Assembly: GCF_016545825.1 (NCBI RefSeq)
Contig: NC_052619.1
Span: forward strand, 36,867,803-36,931,802
Length of the DNA: 64,000 nucleotides
DNA from: Eucalyptus grandis
Lineage: Eukaryota; Streptophyta; Magnoliopsida; Myrtales; Myrtaceae
Direction: 5' to 3'
The notes beneath the pieces are model-generated. The model was not told the origin of the DNA and did no database searches. It saw only the letters and a list, made by a program, of their open reading frames with translations. Positions within the stretch are counted from its first letter, which is position 1. The number at the start of each line of letters is the position of its first letter. Shown here one piece after another: positions 35,851 through 48,900 of this stretch. Both the position numbers and the translations under genes were made by a program.

Positions 35851-38800
35851 ATTAAAATTTCGTCCTTGAAATTTAAACATTTACCAATCTTTAAACAAAA
35901 AGATGGGGGTATTGTCGTTCATCGAGTCTCACTTTCCCCGGTCATTTTTTTAGTCCCGTGGTGCTATCATACCACTTTGACCAACGGGGCCTTCTGGGTA
36001 TACAAAATTTGTCCTTTTGGATCCATGATCTGAATCGAGCTTCTACGTACAAACACTTTGTCGTCCATGTCTAATTCTTCAAGATTCAGCACGTGGGTCG
36101 GGTTAGGTTCATATGTCCTCAACCTCGACACGTGAAAGACGTCATGCAGTCATGCCTACTTTGGCGGCAATGCAAGACAATACGTTAGGATCCTGATTCT
36201 CTCTCTAGAATCTCAAAATGAACCTATGTACCTCGGTCTCAGCTTTCTCCTCCTTGTGAAAATGCAAGGTATCCCTCAGAAAGATGTAATCACCAATTTG
36301 GAATTCTAAGGGCCTTCAATGCTCAACGATATAGCTTTTCTAGTGGCTCTTAGCGGTCTTGAATCTGTCTCTGATCATAGCAACTACAATCATTGACTGC
36401 TGAACTGACTCTGGGCTATGACCTTTCTTTCTTTGACCTCATCACAATGAACTGAAGTTCTATACACTCTACTCTATCTTGCTTCCAAAAGGAATCATCT
36501 TACCGTTCTTCTAAAACTGGGAATCCTGAAGTCTTGATTTGATACAATTCCATCATAGTCACTCCATGCAGACGAACTATTTGACGCACATACACTTTTA
36601 CATGCCTATTTGAATCACGATCCTTCCATACAACGATAAGGTGAGTCGGCTTCATCTATTTGTCGACCACTACTCTAAGTGGAATTATTATTCCCCTGAT
36701 TCTTTAGTAAGCCTGGCACAACGTTCCTTCGTGATATACTTCCATTCCCACTTAGGACTCTCGAGTGATTGTAAAAGTTCCCCTAACTTGCATTACTGAA
36801 CTTCCACTTACTAACACATCTGACACTTGCAACCTATTTGGCAATATCTATCTTTATATTGGTCTACCAATTGAACGGATGCCGATTCTGACCCACTTTG
36901 CACTGTCTGGTCGAATATTGCAACTCCCATAGTAAATTTCTGACAAGGTCTCCTCCTCAAGCTCCGTACTGTCTGATATCTATCATCATTTCAATGTTCT
37001 ACCTTCATAAATAAAAAAGTCAACCTTTCTTTTATCGATATCCTCTTGCAGGATTTCTTAAACATTTGGGTCCGTTATCTGAAGCGTCTTGATTCTAATC
37101 TGCACATCAGACTTCACTTTGAGGGTGGTTAGTGAAGATCTGGAATCTTTCTCCATAGAAATAATATCTCCAAATCTTCAAAGTAACAATTATTGCTGCG
37201 AATTCTAAGTCTTGCATTGGGTAATTCAATTCATGGGGTCTCAACTAACGAGACGCATATGCAACAATCCTACCATGTTGCATTAGTACATAACCCAATC
37301 TTCTAAATGACGCATCACTATATATTTTGCATCCTCTAGGACTAGATAGAATGGTCAACACAAAGTGCGATAGTCGCCGCTAAGCTCTTCGAAACTACGC
37401 TCGCATCTGTCTGCCCATACGAAGTTTTCTTCTTTCTTCAGGAGTCGAGTCAATAGTGACACCGATGCTGAAAATCCTTCCACTAACCCTCTGTAGTAAT
37501 TTGACCAATCCAAACGGCTTCTAATCTCTGATATTGTTGTCGGTCTTGGTCCATGGAGATTCCTTTACCTGAAATCACGTGACCATTCTCAGATGGCTCT
37601 CATGTTCCTGAGCACTCATCGAATACGCTAGAATATCATTGATAGACACGACCACGAACTGAACTAGATCTTCTTTGAGCACTCGATTTGTCAAATCCAT
37701 GATAGCAACTGGAGCGTTCGTCAGACCAATTGGCATTAGAGTACTCTCATAAAGGCCGTATTGAGTACAAAACGCTGTCTTCTGTATAACCTCCTTTCAG
37801 ATTCTCAAATGATGATCACCTGTCCTCAAGTCGACCTTTGAAAGTATTGACACCCTTTGTAATTGATCACACAAATCGTCGATCTTCGACAATGAGCACT
37901 TGTTCTTGATTGTCACTTAATTGAGTGGACGATAGTTGATGCATAATTGCAACGAACCATCTTCCTTATTCACAAACAAAATTGGTGCTCCCCAAAGTGA
38001 TGCAATGGTATGTATGAATCCCTTATTCAACAATTTTTGTATATGCACCCTCAGTTCTTCCAACTTAGGCCATGACATCTGGTAAGAAGCCTTAGAGAGT
38101 GGCTCTGTCCCGAGTGCTAACTTGATCGCGAATTCTATCTTTTTCTCTGACGACAGGCCTAACAATTCCTGTGACAATACATTTATCAATTCTTGGACTA
38201 CTGAGATGTCCTCAATCTTCAGTTCATCAATCTGTCTTATCTATGACAATTGTCCAGTAACCTAGGCAACCCCCGTCTAACAAATGGGTCACCTTCAAGC
38301 AACGAGATTAATGAAATTGAGGGTTCTTATCAACTCCCAATAAACTCAACACTTCCACATGCTAATGAACTAAGTTGGATTACTCTATGACAATAATTCA
38401 TTACTACAAGATGCTCCATGAGCCCACTATATTCACATGTGACATTAAACTTGTACCTTAGCAACTAGTTGAGCACAACTATAGCCAGTGATTCTCCTTC
38501 CTTCAGCTTTATTTCAACAATCTGAACTTCTACCAACTTAACCTAAAACTCTGCTGCGCTACTCTGATAAAATCACCCCAAAAAACATTATTCCTTTGGT
38601 CGGTGCATGGTCAGTTCATTTCCTGTCCTTTTTGCCATTCTAGTGGCGTCTTATCTGTGGTAGCGATGTTTGTGTTCTCTTGGATTCTTACTAATAGTTT
38701 CTCACCTGATAGCCGTGCTGGTCATAATCAAAGCATGTTCTAGCCATACTCTTACACTGGATTTATCCATGCTTCCTTCTACAAATTCAGCACACAACTG

Positions 38801-39680
38801 ATGAGTCATTTGTCTCTTGTTAGGTGACAGCATGCACTCTTTCTTGCACCAGAGACCTGTTCCAAATACCCCACTGAATTCCTGCAGTGCATTCCCTCTG
38901 ATTGTTCCATCAACCTTCTGGGTCAGTTTCTGATCAAGTAACCCTATTGGCTACACTCAAAACAAATTCTTGTCCTGAGAAAAACATGAGGCCGAACCAT
39001 GTTGTCTTTCGCAGAAGTGACCCATGACATTTTGACTCGGCATTGACTTGTATATCCCACCTTTCCTATTGGGCGGAATAGAATACCTTTCTCCGGTCAT
39101 AGGCTCCTTCCCAAACTGGTTTCCATCTCTACTGAAACTGAACCTCGACTTGAATGCAACGTCTTGCTCCCAGATCACATCTTCATGTTAGACCTCAGTA
39201 GGTACAGTAACAACAGTGGTTATGGCATTAGCAGTGGCAGTGATAGTGGCAATAGAGGCGGCTCGACCTTGTGCTTGCTAGTCCAACAAGTTCCCAAGGA
39301 ACACTAGCGCCTAAACGATCTCATCAAACCTAGGATCACTCGGTGCTGCTACACTAGTATCGACAAGCGGTGGTACTCTTACACTAGCATCGGTCTGAAC
39401 TTGCGCTTAACTCTACTGCCTCGGGTACCGATCCTTGTCTTCGCTCTACCCCGAGTCATAGAGGCTATTACCCTCTTACTAGGAGTCCTCAGCTCCTGAT
39501 CACTCATACTACAGGACCTTTATAAAAACCTATTTCCTAATTCCAATACCATATTAGAATTTGAGTGACCCACACAAATAAGCTACCAGTAAGCTATCAA
39601 TCACATGCGCCAGCATGAAATAAATGTCATTCCTACTAACTATCCCATGACTCATTACACCTTATCACTCCATCTATTGA
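35851..39680 (-). pseudogene. Ty3/gypsy chromovirus gag-pol, decayed
   Basis: On the minus strand, gag starts at 39507 (MSDQEL.TP) and has a CCHC region near 38960-39010. Reverse transcriptase is best kept at 38189-37917 (LCINYRPLN) and continues in pieces to about 37600. RNase H remnants lie near 37100-37400 and integrase remnants near 36600-36900. A chromodomain-like tail sits at 36130-35900. Stops and frameshifts are throughout. Domain order RT, RNase H, integrase, chromodomain places it in the chromoviruses (Tekay/Del-like). The internal part is only 3.9 kb, short for the clade. Confidence 0.85.
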
Positions 39681-39696
39681 CCTTGCTTTGATACCA
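39681..39696 (-). other. Primer-binding site (initiator tRNA-Met type)
   Basis: On the minus strand TGGTATCAAAGCAAGG lies 16 bp inside the 5' LTR. It matches the usual plant initiator-Met primer site and confirms orientation. Confidence 0.75.
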
Positions 39697-39712
39697 CTAA
39701 ACAAGGATTTCA

Positions 39713-40584
39713 TGTCCCGATGCTCATCCCTAAGCGATCGATTAACTAGCGACGTCCCAGGACGCGTCGTCGACCCATTCTTTTTAATGCACATGCGGAA
39801 GCAAATAAATAAATCCCCAGACAACAACATGATGTGATAGAAAAACAGGACCGCCAATTATTAAAAACCAAACCACACCATTATAAATATCAAACTAATT
39901 CATATACATTACTAGCTGATATTTACAAAGTCTACAAAAAGGTCGACTCTCCAAAATAAGCTGTCCTACGATTAGTTAGTTTGACTCGTTCACTGATTAG
40001 ACAGAGTCCACAAGGCTAGGGCGAGAAGATGGGTCCTCCACTGCACCATTTGGAGGATCAGCTGGATCCTCATCTCAAGTAGCATCAACCACTACAGAGG
40101 GGACATTGAAAGACCTAAGGGGACCTAGCCTAATACCATAAGGATTGGTATGGAACTATGCTCTGAATCGATTAGGTATTTCTTGGTGTGGAGCATTTTC
40201 AATCCAGACCGTGGTTACAAGTAGATCGTAAACCCAAAAACCTCTGGGATTGGGAAAATGGAAACTCGCTCTGTAATCCTCACGGGACGATCATGCAATT
40301 CGAGGGAATCTCCATCCAAGAACCTAAAAGGTTATCCCACAATAGGGTGAGACGATGTCTCAAGAAGTTTAACCCTCTAAGACCTGACTAGGAAGAAAAT
40401 ACACCCTGAAGCTGCCTAAGTACAACATGAGTCGGAGGTCTTACCTTTGTCTCTGTTCTTTCATGCAAGTTAGTATAATTGACATTTTCAACCAATCATT
40501 TCAACACATCCATACATATCAAATTATCGATCAATCGATGTCATCTAGACCATTCCCTAATTATCTCAATCAACACTATCTATT
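39713..40584 (-). mobile_element. Chromovirus 5' LTR, truncated
   Basis: The first 870 bp (plus-strand reading) match the LTR at 32302-33205. The match breaks off within the word CAACACTATCTAT. The remaining 2.6 kb, which would hold the promoter side of the 5' LTR, is missing. A deletion after insertion is the simplest reading. Confidence 0.8.
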
Positions 40585-41560
40585 TAAGGATAAATAAGTT
40601 ACTTAATTTCTAAATGGTAAAATCATTTAAAAATAGGTAAACATTGATTTAAAACCGACAAAACTAAAAGCAAATTAAAGTAGCGGGTACTTCGATGTGA
40701 GTCTCCAAGATATATAGCTTGGCAAGTTCTTTGTCCCTTATAACCAAACTGTCGTCCGTTTGTCTTTTATTTGATATGCTCATACTATTTTTTATGGGAA
40801 CATTATCCAAAAAGTGTTAAATCTATTACACTTTTATTAATTTAGTCCTAACAATTTGCCAATTGAATTCATCTAGTTAATTTAAGTGGTGATCTGACTT
40901 ATGTAAGTTGGGCAATCACCACTATATCTAGGGCACCCTTCTTGTAACAACAACTTAGAAGAAGCTCCTCTTTGTTTTGTGCCGACTTTCTTAATGTATT
41001 AGAAAATCGGTCATTAGACTTTCTAGGTTTTGCATTTCAAATATGTGGTGGATGAGGATTGTATAACTTGCCAAATAATGACACAGTTACCTTCTCTTTT
41101 TCTATATCAAAATGCAAAACAGAGAAATCTTAGCAACCAATTTCTAATACATTCATAAAGTTTGGCACAAGAGTCTAAGACGAATTATTTTATGGAAAAA
41201 ATTCCCTAAGATTTTCTTAGTTTTTCAATTAGTGTTGATCTTATTGAATTCACTCACATGAAAATGTAATGTTATCACTTTTTTTTACTGGAGTTGAGTC
41301 AATATTTCAATATCTGGTCATCAAAACTTGGCCACAACCTTTTAATAGTGTGGTGACTTTGTTTGTGCTCAAGTGTAAAATTTAAATATATTCGTTTTAA
41401 CAATGAAATAAAGGTTTATCTATATTCGCATTTACTTATGATGACAAGCTTAATTTATTACAATTTAGAAAAATTAACTTGTGGTAAAATAAAAAACATT
41501 ATGTTATCATTACACTGTAGCGACAACACTACAACTCTTGTCCCTAAAGATTGTATGTAA
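40585..41560. other. Unrecognised sequence with an imperfect hairpin
   Basis: Inverted arms at 40975-41045 and 41103-41172 share TTGTGCC, AATGTATTAG and GGTTTTGCATTTC-like words, so the region could fold into a hairpin or be a small MITE. A half-copy of a MITE arm is suggested at 40800-40920. Nothing coding is recognised. Confidence 0.45.
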
Positions 41561-42253
41561 TAATAAAACCTAACTTCATCCTCGATATCTTTCTTTGGAC
41601 TGAACCATGAAGGTTGTTGTCAGGACCATGTTGCCACATCACAATGTCCACTTGCCTAGAAACTACACTGATCGTTGGATTCCTTGCTTGAAATATTCAC
41701 CAGACATCAGAACAAATTAGGGGTCCACTCATCTACCATCAGCTTGATCGTCTAGTAAAAGCCCTATACATTTCCTTGGGAAGATTGCCAAAAGGAAACC
41801 CAAAGCCAAGTCCATTAGCATATTCAATTAGACTCATTTTCATCAAAAGTTTAAACCAATGAGTTATGAACCAAATATGGTATATTAATTGATCCACGCT
41901 ACACAAATTTTCTGATGTAGAATTTCTCTAACATAATTCATACATGCATCTCAATAATAATCATCAACAAAAAAGAATTACAAAATAGCTAGAGCAACCC
42001 ATGGTGGTGTTGGAGATGGTCCCCAAATGTCGAAGTGAATCTGATCAAAGGGACCATGAGAGACGAATTCACTAAAATCAAATGGCAAGGGATCATGTTT
42101 TTCTAACAAATAAGACGGCCAATAAAAACATATATTGCCAACAAAACTTAAATAACTACTAGAAATAAAAAGTTATCATCTAAAGGAAGAAGCTACTATG
42201 GTAGCATAACTACCGAAAGAGTAGGGAATTTTGAGGTAACAAGCTCAACCAGG
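41561..42253 (-). pseudogene. Decayed Ty1/copia integrase, minus strand
   Basis: On the minus strand the segment HGPFDQIHFDIWGPSP (near 42050) is the start of the copia integrase core, followed by a FVDDY-type motif near 41960. Stops are dense. The element is cut at 42253 by the chromovirus LTR, and its upstream part reappears at 53671. Confidence 0.7.
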
Positions 42254-45200
42254 TGTCACACCCCGATCCTCGAACGTGTGCCCATCCCTCATCTGGTCGA
42301 TTAATAGCGACGTCCCAGGATGCATCGCTGATCCATTCATTTAATATACGCATGCGAAAGCATAAGATAATCTCCAAACAATAAAACATTGGGATAGAAA
42401 AGGAGGCCACAACTTTCACAACATGAAAACACATAACCACACTTTTATACAAGGCATACTATATAGTATAATGCAATACTATTCATAAGTCCGATCTACT
42501 ATACGTCCGATCAAAACCCAAAGTATGCAAAATAGGATGGGATCTCAGTCCTCATTCGGATCGTACTCAAGATCCTCCTCGTGGTCATCTTCTTCAAAAT
42601 CTTCCTCCTCCTCAGGTTTAACATCAGGGTTCTCCTCTTCAGATTCCTCCTCCTTAGGCTCCTCATCAGGGTCTTGAAATGGTTATTCGATAACCATTGA
42701 GACCATGTCTTAGCAAGTTCTACCCCTTAAGACTAGATTAGTAAACCAATACGCTAACCGGGCTGCCTACGCACACACAAGTCAGATGACTTACCTTGGT
42801 CTCAGATTCCACTTGCATATTAGCACAATTCAATAGGCACCCAAGCAATCTCATCATAGATCGATATCTCGATCAAATGACCTAGTCGATTTCATGTCAA
42901 TCGGACCATTCATCGGTCATTTCAATTCAATCAATCAATTCACGACATCGGATCAAAGCAATGATCAATCAACCTAGTCGATTACATGTCAGCCGGACCA
43001 TTTCTAGGTCATCTCATTGCGCACTATATAACCTCCAATAGTATACTTATCTCACTCCACACTATATAACCTCCAATAGTATACTTAGTCACAAAGCTAC
43101 ATTAATACTCTCAGGTGTCGTTTTCGCCAAGGTGACGTATGTAATAGATAGTTACATGCGTTCTTTAAGGCATCGTTTTCGCCAGTAATATCCTTAATCA
43201 CCGAACCATGTATGTTAGTAAATCACATACATTTTTTCTCTCTCTGGCGCCGCTTTTACCAACGTGATGTATAATAAACACTTTATGTGCATGCTCTCAG
43301 GCGTCGTTTTCGCCGGAGTGATATATTTAATTACAGAGCCAATATAAACAATTTACATACATGCTCTCGGGCGTTGTTTTCGCCGGGGTGATATATACTT
43401 AATCACAGAGCCGATATAAACCAATTACATGCATTCTCTTTCAGGCACTGTTTTCGCCATGGTGAGGTACTTTAATCACCGAGCCACGTGCTACCTAATT
43501 CTACCTTAACTTTAACATACCCGATAACATTGTACCCGACTAGTCTTAGCCAAGAGTATAATAAGTTCACTATCACAATTTTCTCCACTTTATAGCCCAT
43601 CAAAATATCACCGGCGCTATATAATTAGACTCGGCCATCTATCACTCGATTATTCAAATTCAATCAATTTAAGAAAAATTCCTCAAATTGCATAATCAAT
43701 TCAATTCAACACAACATAGAGCTCAAATAAATAAATGGACTGCACCACGACAATCGGCATAAAATTTTGGTCGTCGGCTATCCCAGCCTAATTTCCGATA
43801 AATAAATACTAAAAATCCAATTTAGGCCCATAATACCTAATTGAAGCCCGAGATGGGTGAGGAAAAATCTCAAGATGCATTCAATAAATAATATAGGCTA
43901 TCCTCTAGCTAATTGCACTAGTCAAATGCCTAACATGCATCATAATTAGTTAATAATCACTAATCTACTCTAATCTAACCGCCTTTAACACTAGTCAACC
44001 CTTAAGCATAATTAGCAGGCTAAGAAAGCATTAATGAGCAAAACTCACTTGTGCAAAGTAAAGACTGGAACACCGCGATGACGACATGACGGCGGCCGAA
44101 TTTGTGTTCGCAACGACACCCCCAGGCTTGGACCGGGCCTAAACTTGGCCCAACAAATCTCAGCCCAAACTGAGATTTGTTATTGCATTAGACCAGGCTT
44201 GCTGCTGACACTAGGCTTGGGCCTCAAAATCGCGGGCTTTTGACTTGCTGGGCTTGAAGACTTCAACCGGGCGAAGTGGGCTATTGGACTCACTTGGGTT
44301 GAGATGGGCTAAAGACTTGGACTGCTAGACTCTTGAAGATTTTGCTGGGCTGAGTGAAACTTACTTGGGCTTGTGGACATGGGCCTGACTTCAACACAAA
44401 AGAGATGGGCTGCTCGATGGAAATTATTCAGTGGGTCTTTGTTGCTGGAGGAGTTTGAAGTGTGGACGTGGCGTGGATGAAGACGGTGGAACAAATGGTG
44501 GTGGAGTAGGGAACACGCGGCAGCAAGATGAAAGGTCTTCGGTGGAGTTCTGGGGTTGCTTTGGTCAACAAAATGGGAAGTCAAGGAAGGTAATGTTGGC
44601 AAGTGGAATTCTTTGGTAGAAGGTGGAGGATGTGCGGGCTATGGATCATGGCTTTGCTTCGGTGTCTCGCGGCTTCGGATGATGTGGCTGGCGACAAGAA
44701 GACCTGTGGAGACCAAACTTGCTGGAGGGAGTAGCAACGTGGCAACAGCTTCAGTTAAATTCTTTGGTGCTGCTAGAGTCTTCGGGCAGGGACTTCGTTT
44801 GGAGAGGGTGGACGAGAATGTGGCAACTTTGGTCTTCGGTTGGCAGAATGGAGCTAGCGGAGGGGCGCTTGTTCAAGACGCCATTGGCGTCAACGAAATG
44901 GAGAGAACAAATGAAAGAAAAACAAAGGCAGGGGCAGCTCATTTTTGGTTTTGATTTTCTTCGTGGGAGCCGATGTCAATTGAAGGAGAAGAAAGCGACG
45001 CAAGGCAGCTGGCAATTCTTGCTTAAGAAGATTGGAAAAGAAGAAGAAAAAAATCCATAAACCTATCCAAAAACTTAATTGTTTGGTCCCTAGATAGTGT
45101 TCAATCTTATCCCTTGGTCTCACAATACTTTCTTGCAATAATCTTCACAATTAAGCTCATTTTGATGTCCACATATGCTGCCCTTTTTCAAATTCCGAAT

Positions 45201-45968
45201 TTCCTCAATAAAGCTTCAATTCCGCCCAAATTCTTCAATTTGATTCTCCAAATCAACGTCCAACTTCATCAAAGAAATATCTCATACAATTTTCAGCAAG
45301 TCCTTGACACCCAAAGGTTTGACTTGGAAGTCCCAATTTCACTTAATTTGGCCCGTCCGAATTTCCACTAATTTTTCGCAACGTCTGAATCAATTTTCCG
45401 CAAAAATCCCGGAATCTTTGAAAAAATTTCGGAGGATTAGTTGACGTTCAAAAATAGCTTGTGGCACCACATAACTTTCAATTTTTGAAATCGGACTTGA
45501 ATTCATGGTTAATTTCCATTCGACACGTTTTTAGCGTGACCTAGGTTACCTGGTAACTTTCAAAAAATTTTAGTGCAAATGACTCATGGTCGATTTTCTT
45601 CGAGTCACAATGAATCCACTCGACACATTAATGCCGGTTGATGAGAAATCAATTTAATGCCGGTCGACGAGAATTTTCCAATTTAGTGATGTCATCCACA
45701 ATTAGCCATACATTGTAGTCGAATCGACCTATCTCTGATCTCGAATCGATTTATATCTCGTGCCGTAATGACCTCTAAAGATGGACACGGTCGAGAAGCC
45801 GATTCTTGGTCGAACTCCCAGGTCTATTGCATTAAAATTCCTTAATGGTTTCCCTGGATAGTCTAGTTATCTCGAGAGTGATCAGCTCTAAGAACAGCCC
45901 TATAGGTGCATCAATGAAATGCCTGATTTATTCAATAGAAAATATGACTTAAAATATGGGATGTCACA
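42254..45968 (-). mobile_element. Chromovirus 3' LTR (3.7 kb)
   Basis: It begins TGTCACACCCCGATCC and ends GATGTCACA. It pairs with 49934-53670 at roughly nine identical bases in ten by eye. The GC-rich part at 44100-45000 holds overlapping chance frames shared by both LTRs. The element is on the minus strand, so this is the 3' LTR. Confidence 0.9.
43110..43490. repeat. Tandem array of about 65-bp units in the LTR
   Basis: About six imperfect units share the core GGCGTCGTTTTCGCC followed by GTGATATAT and TTAATCACAGAGCC. The same array is in the partner LTR at about 50745-51130. Confidence 0.85.
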
Positions 45969-45984
45969 ACTCTTCTCATCTGAT
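45969..45984 (-). other. Polypurine tract, second chromovirus
   Basis: On the minus strand ATCAGATGAGAAGAGT abuts the 3' LTR and is a decayed version of the tract at 35837. Confidence 0.65.
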
Positions 45985-48900
45985 AAAAATTTCGTCCTCG
46001 AAATTTAAACCTTTTCCAATCCTTAAATAAAAAGATGGGGGTATCGTCGTCTCATCTAGTCTCACTTTTCCCGGTTGCTTCTTCAGTCCCGTGGCGTTGT
46101 CAAACCACTTTGACCAAGGGGACTATCTTGGTTCACCGAATTTATTCTGAACCACAATCTGAACCGGGCTTTCCACGTACGACACTCTGTTGTCCACGTC
46201 TAATTCTTCAAGATTTAGCACGTGGATTTGGTCAGGTTCATACATCCTCAACCTCAACACATGAAAGACGTCATGCAGTTGTGCCTACCTCAACGACAAT
46301 ACAAAACGGTACATTGGGATCCTGATTCTTTTTAGAATCTCAAAGGAAATACACACCTCGGTTTTAGATTTTTCCCTCCTTGCTGAAGCGCAAGGTATCC
46401 CTCATTGGTGACACCTTCAAAAAGATGTAATAACTAATTTAGAACTCTAAGGGCCTTCAATACTCAACGATACAACTTTTCTGGCGGCTTTGAGCGGTCT
46501 TTAATTTGATTCTGTTCACGACAACTGCAATCACTGACTGCTGAACTGACTCTGGGCCTGTGATCTTTCTTTCTTTGATCCCATTTCAACAAATTGAAGT
46601 TCTGCACACTCTGCTGTTTTGCCTAACAAGGAACTATCTGATTGTTCAGCTGAAACTGAGAACCTCAGTTTTAGATCTAATATAAGTTCGTCATTGGTAC
46701 TCCATGCAAATGAATTGTCTGACACACATACACTTTTGCATGCCTATTCCAATCAATATCCTTCCATATGGCGATAAAGTGGGCCGACTTCATCAGTCTG
46801 TTGACCACTACCCTAACTGGAGTCATTATTCCTCTAACTCCTTGGTAAACCTATCACAGCATTCCATCATGATATACTTCCGTTCCCACTCGGGACTCTC
46901 GAGTGATTGTAAATGTCCTCTTGGCTTGCATTACTGAACTTTCACTTATTAGCACATCTGACATTTACAACCTGTCTGATGATAACTATCTTCATATCAG
47001 TCTACCAATCGAGCTGACTTTGATTCTGACTTATCTCACACTATATGGTCGAATACTGCAATTACTACCATGAATTCTTGACCAAGTCTCTTTCCTGAGT
47101 GTTACATCATCAGGTACACCTGATTACTCTCGGAACTTGAGTATTCCATCATCAGAAATCTGAAAGTCAACCTCTCTCTTATCAGTATCCTCTAGTAGGA
47201 TTTTCTGTACATTTGGACTCGTTAACTAAAACGTCTTAATCCTAAATTGGAATTCCGGTTTTAGTTCTAAGGGTGGCCATAAAATTTGAAAGGTGGCCTA
47301 CTGCAAACTTGAAAACCGAATCTCGAGCTCTCTCGAGTAAATCCCACTCATTGATCACAATTTGTGCAATTGAAGACTTCCGACTCAGTGCACCCATGAC
47401 TTAATTCGTCTTTCTAGGGTGACACAAGATATCACAATCACAGTTCTTCCAGAAATTCTAACTCATAACACGGTCTCATATTCAACTCCTTCTGAGAGAG
47501 TAAACATTTTGAGACTTTAGCATTCAATGAAGATCTAGAGTCTTTCTCCACACAAATAACATCTTTAAATTTTCAAAGAGAAAATTATTGTTGCGAGTTC
47601 CAATTCATGCGCCAGGTAACTCAACTCATGGGGTATCGACTGATGGGACCGTATGTAACACTCTACCACGTTACAGCAACACCAACCCAATCCTTTAAGC
47701 GATGCGTTACTATAAATTTCGCATCCTCTTGAACCATAAGGAATGGTCAACACAAGTGCGGTAGACAAATTCTACTTAAGCTCTTGGAAATTATCCTCAC
47801 ACTCGTCTGTCCGTATGAATTTCTCTCCTTTCTTCAAGAGTCGAGTCAATGGCAACACTGATGTTGAGATTCATTCCATGAACCTCCTGCAGTGACTTGT
47901 CCAACTCAAACGATTTCTGATCTCTGATACTATTATCGATCTTGGTCTACTGATAACTTATTCGATCTTGGCCAGGTCCATGGAGATTCCTTCACCATTC
48001 TCAGATGTCTCCTATGCCCCTTAGCATTCCTCGAATACACTGGAATATCATTACACGACACAATCGGAACTGATCTAGATATTCTTCGAACACTCGATTT
48101 GTCAACTCCATGGTAGTAGTTGGAATGTTTGTCAGATCCAATGGCATTACATTGCACTAACAATTCCTTATAACGAAAGCTCCTCGAGCCAAACCTTTTT
48201 ATATATGGTATCCAAGTTATACATAGGCAAACCCGTCAAGTACAACTATAGTTAAAGATTCATCTTTCTACCACTTTATTACAATAATAGAAATTTTACA
48301 ACCTTCACTCAAAATCCCGTTGCACTACTTTGATAAAAACACCTCAAAAACATTCTTCCTTTGCTCGGTGCCTAGTCAATCCATTCCTATTCTTTTCGTC
48401 ACCCTAGTGGTGGTCTATATGCGGTGCTTTCCCTTTATCCAGTCCTCCGCTGATGGCGTACATTGTGCCCTGAATTGGTGGTCTCAGCTGACCTCCTTAT
48501 GGTGCATTTTGAGGGGCATACTCTCTTATTTGTCTCATCGGTGGCGGCAGTGGCAACTGAGGTTGCCCTCTTTGCTTCCTCGGACAATTCCTTGCAATGT
48601 GATCCTATTGGCCACATTCGAAATATGATCATGTCCTGGCGGGGCACGGAGCTGACCCGTGTTGCCTTCCACATGAGCGACATGTATCAATCCTTTTGGG
48701 CATGGGTCTATTAAATCCATTTCTCTTACTGGGTGGAAAATGAGGTCTACCTCCGGGCATGGGCCTCTTTCCCTGCCAGATTGCTTCTCTGCTGGAGCCA
48801 AATCGCAATCCAAATGCGGCGGCCCTTTCATTCTGGTCTTTCTCGATCTTCTGGGCTCTTCGATATATGTCATTGTAAGTCTTCAGATTTAGAAGGATTA

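Noticed and set aside
42542..42680. GA/CT-rich stretch that could encode an acidic protein
   Set aside because: It is a purine/pyrimidine-biased LTR segment present in both LTRs (again at 50222) with frame breaks.
43110..43490. Regular repeats resembling a CRISPR-like array
   Set aside because: Units are imperfect and contiguous without unique spacers, in a plant LTR; it is a minisatellite.
44309..45060. Open frames on both strands, repeated at 52064-52996
   Set aside because: They are duplicated because they lie in the two LTRs of one element; no protein family is recognised and the frames differ between the LTRs.
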